DNA from: Romanomermis culicivorax
Lineage: Eukaryota > Nematoda > Enoplea > Mermithida > Mermithidae
Direction: 5' to 3'
NCBI GenBank assembly: GCA_963922205.1
Contig: CAWUHX010000139.1
Location: forward strand, 806,001 to 870,000
Length of the DNA: 64,000 nt
Shown here: positions 11,903-20,654 of the stretch, piece after piece
Layout of the letters: each line of letters begins with the position of its first letter
How positions within the stretch are numbered: the first letter of the stretch is position 1
Notes under the pieces: generated by a model
What the model was told of the DNA's origin: nothing
Seen by the model: the letters and a program-made list of their open reading frames with translations, nothing else
Databases searched by the model: none
Position numbers and translations under genes: made by a program

Positions 11903-12613
11903 TGTTGCGAATAATCCAAGTTTCTTGTGAATTGTCATAACTTTATATTATTAAATGTAAATCAGCTTTTGCTGATGTCATGCTTTTACTTTCAACCCAA
12001 CAACTGCATACTAAAATATGTAAAAAAGGTTTGCTGTGATGTAATTTTTCATCCTTGCATTAATGGAGCATAATACCAAGAAAACCGAATTTCAATGAAG
12101 CAAAATATGTCATCAGCTTGATACAACTTGACCAGAACAACAGAATTTTGTGACGTCTCATGATAATGTGATTTAAATTGTCTTAAAGTGTTTTTAATGG
12201 ATTTGCTGTATAAATACTCGTGTTTTTGGCATGTTCATTCATTCCTTAAATTTACTTGAATTTCTTCATATATTCTTTTGTATGATCTCCTGACTATATA
12301 GTCAGAAGGTCATATTACTATCGTGTTATGGTCGACTGCTTTGTATTCACTATATTATTGTATACTAATTGTATTGGTGAACATTTCATCAGTATCGTAT
12401 GAATAAATTTGACTTTATCTTTAAAGTAGTTTTGTATCTTTATTGGTCATAAACCCCTGTACAATTCCATAGGTGTGAATTGTCAACTATTCAGGAGTTT
12501 TACCAATAGAGGTTGGCACCCTTAAAGTCTCTTTTATCGTTACTCTCTGAACCCACTAGAGCAAAAGGTGATTTCACCATCTAGGATAGAGAGATTTGTC
12601 AAAAGTAGCGATA
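11903..12613 (+). repeat. 5' LTR of the pol-deleted BEL/Pao element
   Basis: 711 bp, direct repeat of 16673-17384, starting TGTTGCGA and ending GTAGCGATA. It should hold the promoter and polyadenylation signal of the element. Confidence 0.88.
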
Positions 12614-12618
12614 AAAAT

Positions 12619-12639
12619 TGGCACCCTTGGCGGGGAATC
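12619..12639 (+). other. Putative primer-binding site
   Basis: TGGCACCCTTGGCGGGGAAT begins five bases after the 5' LTR and opens with TGG, the complement of a tRNA CCA end. I cannot name the tRNA. Confidence 0.5.
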
Positions 12640-12838
12640 AGATCAAATTAGAGTAACCCTGTTTATATATTGTGAAGGTAGTTGGACACAGTTTATTTTT
12701 TAGTACTGGTAGAAGGAATATAGAGTCCACTCGTCATATATAGTGGTATATAGAGTCCTTAATCAGGTACATAGTTATTGTCCACTAGTTCAAGTTTATT
12801 ATTGTGTAACAGTGGTTAATATTTCAGTGCATATGAAT

Positions 12839-13030
12839 ATGACTGATAAATTTGTGTCACGATCTGTCCCCATAAGGCAGTTAATAGATGCTATTCAAGA
12901 CAAATTAGTAACATATATACAAGAGGTTGGCGATTTGCCAGACTTCTATACTGATAAAAGTTTATCAAATGAGGAAAAATGTCTTGAGTTAGAAAATATA
13001 GTTTATATAAAGAAAAATTTGTTGAGTTAA
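12839..13030 (+). pseudogene. gag N-terminus of the BEL element, ended by a premature TAA
   Basis: The frame opens MTDKFVSRSVPIRQL, closely resembling the start of the intact BEL gag at 48676 (MTAFVSCSVPLRQL). It stops at TAA 13028-13030 and continues in the same frame into the ATG at 13043. Comparison with the second BEL copy shows that coding homology runs straight through the stop, so it is a nonsense mutation and not a natural gene end. Confidence 0.75.
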
Positions 13031-13042
13031 GTAAATCATTCT

Positions 13043-14719
13043 ATGTGTGCTCTAGAGGCACAACAGATGCAATGGGATAACTTGCAGAGGTCTCTCACAA
13101 ATGAGGACCTGTATAAAGAGTTAGAAATTTATTCAGAGTATTGTTCAAGAAATCCCAGTTTTGTTCAATTGATAATTGAAGGTAGAGAATCAGCTTTCAC
13201 TTTAGAGTCACAGATTGAGGAAGTCAAGGACTTGCTCATGAGACTGAGTGGAACTCAAACTGTACCAGGGATATCAAATAGTGATCCTCTGGTTTCACAT
13301 AATAGTAATAGTCGTCCTCAATGGGACAGTCTAAGGATTCAGTTACCAAAATTACAACTTCCAACTTTTTATGGTGATCCATTGAAATGGATTGAGTTTT
13401 GGGATGCCTTTGAGGCTGCGGTTCATAGGCAAGATATCCCACCAGTGCAAAAATACAGTTACCTCCTCAGTAATTTAAGAGGTAGTGCCTATGAGACAAT
13501 AGAAGGCATTGCAGTTACCAATGCAACATACAATGATGCAATTGAAATTTTGAAAAGTAGATTTGGTGATAATAAGGTCATCAAGAGAGGACTATATTCT
13601 CAGTCAAAAGCCTTATCAAAGTCCAGTAGTAGAACTATTGACCTAAGGCATACTCTCGAGAACATAGAAAGAATAACTAGACAATTGAAAAGTCTAAGAG
13701 AAGATTTAGAGCAACCAGCCTTAATGATGCTTATTTTGGAAAAATTACCAACTGATATCTTAATAAAGTTGGGTGAAATGAAGCCTGCCCATACAGATAG
13801 GACAGTTGATCTGCCAAGTCATAATTTAAATGAAATTATAAGAAATAAGAAAGAAGCTTACCAAATTTCCAATTTTGAACATAAAAGTCAAAATGAGTAT
13901 CACAACTATAATAAAGAGAAGGCCTCAAAATTTGATTGTTATCTCCCATCTAATCCATGCCAATGTCAAGGGAGAGAGACTCAAGTAGCATGTACATGTG
14001 ATGATCAAGCTTTGGAGGGAATATTTACTAGAAAAGATTATCCTCTGCCAATAAAGATGCAGGGAATTACTATTTCAGGAGAAGGAACTGAAGTCTCAGC
14101 TGAATTTAATAGCATAGCATCACTGGAAATTCAATTAGATATGAAAGGATTCAATTTGATCACAAAAATTCATAAGAATACTTGTCAATTACAAGTTATA
14201 AATTTTGGAGGTTGCTATAGCTGTCTAACTGGTGTGAAACTAGAACATATTTGTAAAACAGATTTTGGTGAAGCAATAGCTCATATCTCTTGTGGAAATA
14301 TTCACTTTACATCATCATGTAGCCCGCAAGGAGTCAAATCTGTAGCAACATTGAATTTTGCCAAAGCAAATATTAATGAGAAATGTGCTGTCCAATGTCC
14401 AGCAAGCACTACTAATTTTTTAATAAATGCTATGCTCGTTTATATTGAGAAAGATAGGCTGAATAATATTTCAAACATCATAACAGCCTCTAATGGTACT
14501 GAGGAATCAGATTACAGTATTTTTGATAATGTGTTTACAAATTTTTTTAAAATGAATTGGATAAAAACATTAATTGTTATCATCGTAGCTATTACTTTGG
14601 TAGTCATTACAATAATGCTGATTCCTGTTGTTTTTCCAATTTTGAGTCAATGTTGTATTACATTTACAATTTTGGGAAAAAAGAAAGAATCGAAAGGAGT
14701 GAGGATCAAGCAATTGTAA
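13043..14719 (+). CDS. BEL gag fused in frame to phlebovirus-like glycoprotein C-terminus
   Basis: 558 codons without a stop. Residues ~1-295 are BEL/Pao gag (DUF1759-like), with LPKLQLPTFYGDPLKW and a long helical region matching the intact gag at 48676. Just before the point where zinc knuckles would begin, the sequence switches to a cysteine-rich ectodomain. This contains GCYSC and repeated Cys motifs like the C-terminal part of phlebovirus Gc, then a strongly hydrophobic membrane segment at ~514-543 and a short basic tail. The fusion-loop half of the glycoprotein and all of pol are missing, so this is a deletion chimera and not a working envelope. Phlebovirus-like envelopes are known in nematode BEL elements (Cer7, Tas). 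Continued openness of the fused frame could be chance, recent deletion or selection. Confidence 0.8.
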   Translation: MCALEAQQMQWDNLQRSLTNEDLYKELEIYSEYCSRNPSFVQLIIEGRESAFTLESQIEEVKDLLMRLSGTQTVPGISNSDPLVSHNSNSRPQWDSLRIQLPKLQLPTFYGDPLKWIEFWDAFEAAVHRQDIPPVQKYSYLLSNLRGSAYETIEGIAVTNATYNDAIEILKSRFGDNKVIKRGLYSQSKALSKSSSRTIDLRHTLENIERITRQLKSLREDLEQPALMMLILEKLPTDILIKLGEMKPAHTDRTVDLPSHNLNEIIRNKKEAYQISNFEHKSQNEYHNYNKEKASKFDCYLPSNPCQCQGRETQVACTCDDQALEGIFTRKDYPLPIKMQGITISGEGTEVSAEFNSIASLEIQLDMKGFNLITKIHKNTCQLQVINFGGCYSCLTGVKLEHICKTDFGEAIAHISCGNIHFTSSCSPQGVKSVATLNFAKANINEKCAVQCPASTTNFLINAMLVYIEKDRLNNISNIITASNGTEESDYSIFDNVFTNFFKMNWIKTLIVIIVAITLVVITIMLIPVVFPILSQCCITFTILGKKKESKGVRIKQL

Positions 14720-14809
14720 AAAAATTGAGTTTAACTTTCGTTGAATCCAATTTGTAAATACATATATTATTTCTATATCTTCATATTTTATATTATATGT
14801 GTCTTTTAG

Positions 14810-15210
14810 ATGGATACTAAAGAAAATTTAAAAAATTTTATTATGGAATTTTGCAAATGTATTGATAAATTAAGAGCACAAAATTAACTTGATGCTGGTT
14901 ATGTAACTAAAATGCTGATATTGTCATTCGTTCCAATGTTATCTGATGATTGTAAACATCAATATATGGCGACATATGGAGAAAATTGGTGGTAGAGCGC
15001 CTTTGCCACATACTTATGGCATGTTTTTTCAAACAAGGATTTGTTCTTAGATGTGTCTACCAATATTGTTTTTGAAAAGATAGCATTTGTCCATCAAATG
15101 GACTTTGCCTACAATTATGATCAATTTGAAAGAGAAAAATTGATGCACAAATTAACGTGTAAAGGTTGTGATGCCACAGAGGAAGATGGTATGGATGACG
15201 ATGATATTTG
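14810..15210 (+). pseudogene. Decayed accessory frame, first member of duplicated pair A
   Basis: The frame starts MDTKENLKNF and runs ~130 codons with two in-frame stops, ending TEEDGMDDDDI. It shares a spaced pattern with the intact frame at 15366-15809: L-D near the N-terminus, K-M-L, then YLW followed by S-N-x-D, IVFEKIAF versus IRIFEMICL, and a Q-M pair. It begins directly after a pyrimidine-rich TTTTAG, which looks like a 3' splice site. I infer an ancient duplication of one accessory gene. The function is unknown. Confidence 0.5.
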
Positions 15211-15365
15211 ATTTTATTATGGTAACCTTGATGCGTAAAGGGAATTAGTTAATAAAATATTCAGTAAAGTCATTGTTTTTTTGTGAACCAATGTTAATCT
15301 TCCCAATATGTATATAATAATACTTATCATTTATTAAGAATTAGTATGTTTATTATAGAAACCAA

Positions 15366-15809
15366 ATGGACTACCAGTTTGAAAATATAATGGAGAATTT
15401 ACAATACTTTGTATCAAGTATGAGAACCCATATTTTCACGATGAAAGAAGTAGATTGTTTAGATGAAAATTCTTTGATAAAAATGTTGGGTAGCAAATTT
15501 GAGAACCTAATCTCTGTTGACTACATGTTGTGGTTCATTGAAAATAAAGACATATTACCCAACAATGACGGTTTCAATTTTTTTGGAAAATACTTGTGGA
15601 AAATGATTTCAAATTTTGATCGGCCTGTAGAAATGGTCAGCATTCGAATTTTCGAAATGATTTGTTTACCTGCAAAACAAATGTGGTCATCCTTCAGTAT
15701 GGAAGATGTTGGCAAATTCACAGGCGAAATAGTATATGCCAGTGATCAAACTGACATGCAACAAACCAGTGATGACCTTGAAGATATATTATCATTTCTA
15801 ATGGAATAA
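15366..15809 (+). CDS. Accessory protein A of the BEL element, unknown family (147 aa)
   Basis: Intact 147-codon frame between the envelope remnant and the 3' LTR. It is acidic at the C-terminus (DDLEDILSFLME) and predicted largely helical, with no signal peptide and no recognised domain. The start lies eight bases after a TTTATTATAG tract that resembles a 3' splice site. It is paralogous to the decayed frame at 14810-15210. Its place, 3' of envelope in an LTR element, is where complex retroviruses keep regulatory genes, but that is analogy only. Confidence 0.55.
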   Translation: MDYQFENIMENLQYFVSSMRTHIFTMKEVDCLDENSLIKMLGSKFENLISVDYMLWFIENKDILPNNDGFNFFGKYLWKMISNFDRPVEMVSIRIFEMICLPAKQMWSSFSMEDVGKFTGEIVYASDQTDMQQTSDDLEDILSFLME

Positions 15810-15924
15810 ATAATTTAAAAAAAAATATTTTTTTTTTATTTTATTGGAAGATGTACTCGTACATTTATTATATTTTATGAATCAAATTTCTCTGATATAT
15901 ATATCATTTAGTTACTTTAGATAT

Positions 15925-16109
15925 ATGGATTTAAAATTTAATAATGGTAAAAAAGCTCAATATTGTCATATTTGTAAACATTCAGGCCATATTGGAAAAA
16001 ATGCTTTTATAACAACATGAAGAATGTTACCAATTTGAAAAAGAAAGTAATATTGCGTCAAGCATGCAAGATTCATGGAATTAAAATAATTGGGAAATTA
16101 TTTGTATGA
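15925..16109 (+). pseudogene. Decayed zinc-knuckle frame, first member of duplicated pair B
   Basis: The frame begins MDLKFNNGKK and then shows C-x2-C-x4-H at the start of a zinc knuckle. The final cysteine is off frame by one base; a frameshift at the A run near 16000 leads to a TGC codon and a basic tail ending at 16109. It is preceded by GTTACTTTAG, another 3'-splice-site-like tract. It resembles the first half of the intact zinc-knuckle protein at 16239-16628. Confidence 0.45.
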
Positions 16110-16238
16110 TTATTAGTCATCAATAAATGATTCTTCCTAATGAGTTAATTATTGTATAAAAATTGTTTGCCTATGTCATCAACATATTTTAAATAATGGA
16201 AAAATTAATATATCCACTGATATTTCCATTTATTTCAG

Positions 16239-16628
16239 ATGCAATCCCAAAACCATTGCAAAAAATTTTGCATCATCTGTTTAAAATGTGGACATACTAA
16301 ATTCACTTGTTGGAAAAGATATAGCAAAAAGATCCAGTGCTACATTTGTGGTCAAAGAAATCATACAAATGTAGAATGCTGGTTCAATGTCATGAATATG
16401 CATATATTCGAAGGAAGAATGATGGAAATTAAGAGACAGAAAAGACAAAAACTAGCTCGTCAGATGGAAGGAAACAGTGGAGCTAAAAATATAAAAAATG
16501 AAACAGAAGCGATGGAAAATGACAACCAAAAAATGGAAATGAATAATGAAGATAATGTTATCACAGATTATTGTGAAAAAACGGAAAATTTGAAACAAAG
16601 GAATAAGTTTTTTAAAGATGGAGATTAA
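16239..16628 (+). CDS. Accessory protein B of the BEL element: two CCHC zinc knuckles (129 aa)
   Basis: Intact 129-codon frame with two CX2CX4HX4C knuckles (C11-C14-H19-C24 and C34-C37-H42-C47). A basic arginine/lysine helix and an acidic, asparagine-rich tail follow. Such knuckles bind single-stranded nucleic acid in retroelement nucleocapsids. The gag in this element has lost its own knuckles, so the protein could supply RNA binding in trans, or act as a regulatory RNA-binding factor. The ATG directly follows TTTATTTCAG, a good 3' splice site. No Gag-like helical region is attached. Confidence 0.6.
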   Translation: MQSQNHCKKFCIICLKCGHTKFTCWKRYSKKIQCYICGQRNHTNVECWFNVMNMHIFEGRMMEIKRQKRQKLARQMEGNSGAKNIKNETEAMENDNQKMEMNNEDNVITDYCEKTENLKQRNKFFKDGD

Positions 16629-16672
16629 ATTACAAAATATTATTGATTGTAAAAACTTTCTTCTGGGCCCAG

Positions 16673-17384
16673 TGTTGCGAATAATCGCAAGTTTCTTGTG
16701 AATTGTCATAACTTTATATTATTAAATGTAAATCAGCTTTTGCTGATGTCATGCTTTTACTTTCAACGCAACAACTGCATACTAAAATATGTAAAAAAGG
16801 TTTGCCATGATGTAATTTCTCGTTCTTGCATTAATGGAGCATTATACCAAGAAAACCGAATTTCAATGAAGCAAAATATGTCCTCAGCTTGATACAACTT
16901 GACCAGAACAACAGAATTTTGTGACGTCTCATGATAATGTGATTTAAATTGTCTTAAAGTGTTTTTAATGGATTTGCTGTATAAATACTCGTGTTTTTGG
17001 CATGTTCATTCATTCCTTAAATTTACTTGAATTTCTTCTTATATTCTTTTGTATTATCTCCTGACTATATAGTCAGAGGGTCATATTACTATCCCGTGAT
17101 GGTAGACTGCTTTGTATTCACTATATTATTGTATACTGGTTGTATTGGCGAACCTTTCATCAGTATCATATGAATAAATTTGACTTTATCTTTAAAGTAG
17201 TTTTGTATCTTTATTGATCATAAACCCCTGTACAATTCCATAGGTGTGAATTGTCAAGTATTCAGGAGTTTTACCAATAGAGGTTGGCACCCTTAAAGTC
17301 TCTTTTATCGTTACTCTCTGAACCCACTAGAGCAAAAGGTGATTTCACCCTCCAGGATAGAGAGATTTGTCAAAAGTAGCGATA
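16673..17384 (+). repeat. 3' LTR of the pol-deleted BEL/Pao element
   Basis: 712 bp, matching 11903-12613 with about 3-4% differences by eye, mostly single substitutions. A classical polypurine tract is not evident just upstream (CTTCTGGGCCCAG). Confidence 0.88.
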
Positions 17385-17389
17385 CCACA

Positions 17390-17660
17390 TAAGTCATTTG
17401 GCACTGACAAGGCAGGCATAAGGTAATACGTAGGGTACCCAGGTCTCCTTCCTGTACTTGGCTGTACCAATAAGGTAATGCATATGGTCATAGTTGGAAG
17501 AAGTAAAGTCACTCATAAGCATTCATAAGAACTAGTAAGTAAATGATAAGCATTGATAAAATAATACATAAGGTTTGTGTATACCATTATCTGTACCTTA
17601 TCTACTATGTAACTGGTATCTTACCTATTCTTATCAGTACCCTTTACCCTGGGTACTCAT
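17390..17660. repeat. Degenerate GGTACC-type repeat flanking the BEL insertion
   Basis: Words such as CATAAGGTAATACG, GGGTACCC and, in the opposite sense, ACCTATTCTTATCAGTACC recur. Similar sequence lies left of the element, so BEL inserted into a pre-existing repeat. Confidence 0.35.
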
Positions 17661-17776
17661 GTTGTTATGCTATGGAAAACAGTAATATGATTATTGTGAA
17701 ATAGGCAAATAAATTGAATCAAATAAGTGTCTACAACTTGATTGCAGCAACTCAAGTCCAGTTTTAGAAATTCTTA

Positions 17777-18126
17777 TTGTACAGTATATCATTTTCAGAG
17801 TGCTTAGTGCAAGTGATGACAAATTTGAATGTCCCATCAAAATTCCTTACAATCATTTTGTACATGCTTACGGCTCTGGTGAGAAGTATTTCATGTTTAT
17901 TCACATCAACACATTTAGTCTGGCTTACATGCAGACTCAAAAATTACTTGACATTGTAAATAATGTAATTGAAAAGGTTATCCACTTTGGACAAACTGAA
18001 TCTGTTGATTATAGTAAAATACTCATTGTAAATTGTGGAAATTCATGGACATCAAGCACAACAACAATGAAAATGGAATGGGATTTTCCTTCCATGAATT
18101 TCGAAAAAGTGATTTTTTTACATTGA
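17777..18126 (+). CDS. Unrecognised exon-like open frame
   Basis: A ~110-codon open stretch follows a possible 3' splice site (CATTTTCAG before 17800). It encodes FECPIKIPYNHFVHAYGSG and later ILIVNCGNSWTSS before a TGA. Its composition is more protein-like than nearby frames, but no family is recognised and no partner exon was found. Confidence 0.3.
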
Positions 18127-19489
18127 TAAGTTAAATGGAATACTGCATTATGGTTCCATATAGTAGTTATTACATGAATTGTTGAGTTGATTTGGCATAA
18201 CTATAGGAGATATTGGTGTGATGTAATTATATTCTTGTTTCACCATTTGTGTTCTCAGTTTTCGTTTTGATGTGAGAAATTCGGAATTTCATAATGTATA
18301 AATATGAAATGAATGAATGAAAACTTTCAGTTGGTTTCCATTCATTCATTTCATATTTATACATTATGAAATTGTTGATGTTGAATAAGTTATCTCATAT
18401 AATTTTCTTGAAATATCACTATAATATAAAATTATCTTAGTTTTATTATTTGAATCTGAAATTGTTGTTTTCATGTCACAATTGTGGAAATCGTCTGTCA
18501 TTAACGTTTTGATTTATTTGTTTCAAAATTATGGTTTAATATTCTTTCCCGTGTATCAAAATAAAAGGATACAGAAACAGCATTTTCAAATATATTAGGC
18601 ATGAGTGAAAAATTGTGTAATTATAGAGGAATATGTGTGAAATAAAAGGTGTGTTAAATTTTAAAAAAATCATTTAACAAAAGATTAATATCCCAGTTAT
18701 ATTTCATGTTACAATTTTCTGCTCTGCATTCACTGAAAGGTGATAATTGTTTGTTACATAGATAAATTTAAAAAGTTTCTTTACAGTATATGTGATACTT
18801 TAATTTCAGACACTTTGTGATTTTGTGTCAATAGTAAAATATTGATTGGAAATGTCGAAACTGAATATAAGAAGACAACAATGAATAAAGCTTCAGGTAG
18901 TACATGAAATATGTGAAATAATTTATTCAAGAAGGACTAATGGTGTTGATAGGTAAAAATATACTTACTAGTAAAGTTCTTGAACAAGAAAGACAGCTAA
19001 ATTAGAATTTAGAAATTGAGGCTGAAATTGAATAATTGACTTTTATAATGGTTCATTTCTACATTATTGCTGAAGCACATTAGTTACACAAGATAATTCA
19101 TACCAAGAAACTAATATGTGACTAATTTACAAATTGCAACATGTCAAATCCTAATTCGATTGATCAAAATGTGTTCTACATATGACAATTTGTATGCAAA
19201 TTTACTAGTTTCCACCTTTTTTATTGATGTGTGATTTTATATGAAGTAAAATAGACTTTCTTCAATTCTTTTTACAATAATATTTGAGTATCTTCTCGTG
19301 AAGAATTTTTTTTTATGTCAGCAGTTTAGTACATGCATCTTTATATTTTAATAAGACCAAGTTCTCCCAAACAAGAGTATTTGATCATGTTGTTGATTGC
19401 CAAACATTTAGTCAATCGAAATGATTTGTTTATGATGTGGAAAAAGTTTTACTAAATTACTTTTGTGAAACTTTCATCCTTCAAAAAGA
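18127..19489. other. AT-rich DNA, no gene; contains a perfect hairpin
   Basis: Only the inverted repeat at 18285-18373 stands out. No coding pattern was seen. Confidence 0.4.
18285..18373. repeat. Perfect 35-bp inverted repeat with 19-bp loop
   Basis: The left arm 18285-18319 (AATTTCATAATGTATAAATA...) is the exact reverse complement of 18339-18373. The arms are AT-rich and show no mismatch, so the structure is recent or maintained. Confidence 0.9.
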
Positions 19490-20046
19490 TATCCTTTGTT
19501 TCAAGTTTCCAGCTAAAAAATGTCATCCTGTTCATAAGGAAAAAATTTGATGAAAATAGACATATCTTACTCGAAAATAGATGAAAACAGTTTTCTAAAA
19601 CATGCCAGTTAGTGGCGCTGGTATATAGTGTTTGAGAACACAGGGCATAGATTAGATCAATGTGTCCAATTGACCAGGGTGTTTATTCGATGGTTCTAGT
19701 CAAATGATTCTTGAAATTTCCAATTTTCTGCCAAAAAATTTTGTTCATCAAGGAAAAGATTTCATGGAAATAGGTGACATGTGCTACTTGAAAATAAATG
19801 GAAGGGATTTTTTCATCATATGTCAAGGCAGATATAGTTATATATAGTTCAAAGTTCAGAGTCCAGAGGCATCCTGTTGCTTAGCTTTCACTAGCTAAAT
19901 GGGTTCGTTTGAATGATGTAGTCAGGTGACTTTGGAAAAAATATCTGATGTTTCCAATTTTCAGCCTAAAATATTTGGATCCTGTTTATGGAGAGAAAGA
20001 CTTGATGACAAAAGACATTCATCATTGTGAAATGGGTGGAAAGATA
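19490..20046 (+). repeat. Degenerate tandem repeat of ~210-240 bp, interrupted by the CACTA element
   Basis: A block beginning TTTCCA(A)TTTTC and continuing with ATCCTGTT-, GATG/CATGGAAAATAG- and GGAAAGA-like words starts near 19505, 19716 and 19956. The third unit is broken at 20046 and its continuation (ACTGCCATCTGTGG) resumes at 28715. Confidence 0.45.
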
Positions 20047-20340
20047 CACTGCAAAAACCAATCTGTTTAATCAACATGAAAAGTTCATGTGTCAACATGA
20101 AAAGTTCATGTTTAATCAACATGAAAAGTCAAAGTTTCATGTTGATACAACATGAAATTTTTTCATGTAAGTGCAACATGAAAATTTTTTCATGTCAATT
20201 CAACCCAAAATTTTCAAGTTCATTCGACACAAAACTTTCATTTACATTCAACATGATGCATATATATGTCGTCTTATTTTCATGATGCAATAACATGAAA
20301 TTTTTTGTAGTTTTTGTGCTGGTCCAACATGAAATATCGC
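20047..20340. repeat. Left subterminal repeats of the CACTA element
   Basis: CAACATGAAAAGTTCATG and close variants occur about seven times in both orientations, many forming short palindromes. In CACTA elements such arrays bind an element-encoded protein. Confidence 0.7.
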
Positions 20341-20654
20341 ACATCATTTTATTGATTTTTTAAAAATATTATGATACATAACAAAACTCTTAAAATTTTT
20401 GAGAATAAAGTTCTAACAATTAAAAATTCTGATTATCAAATACTCGTAACACTCGAACAGTAAAAGCTTCACGTAATAATAATTGAGATTATAATTAAAA
20501 ATTATTGTACATGGAACATTGAGCTAAACTTATGAGCTACAAAATAACAACTGTAAATGACTAAAATTCTTAAAGTTCAACCATAATTTTGAGCACGAAT
20601 TTGTTAAAGACAACAATGCAGACACACACTTATGAGGTTTGCTATTGTTCCAAC

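Larger units (their letters stand above)
11903..17384 (+). mobile_element. BEL/Pao LTR element, pol-deleted, with gag-envelope fusion and accessory frames
   Basis: Two ~711-bp direct repeats (11903-12613 and 16673-17384) begin TGTTGCGAATAATC and end AAAAGTAGCGATA. The flanks share CCACA (11898-11902 and 17385-17389), a 5-bp target duplication as expected for BEL/Pao. The LTRs differ at roughly two dozen positions, so the copy is moderately old. Between them are a leader, a BEL-type gag joined in frame to the C-terminal part of a phlebovirus-like glycoprotein, and four small downstream frames. Protease, reverse transcriptase, RNase H and integrase are absent, so any movement would need enzymes supplied in trans. 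Confidence 0.88.

Noticed and set aside
13943-14719. Gag-envelope junction as a retrotransposed spliced envelope mRNA
   Set aside because: The N-terminal half of the glycoprotein is missing, so a natural splice to the envelope start does not explain it. A simple internal deletion is more economical.
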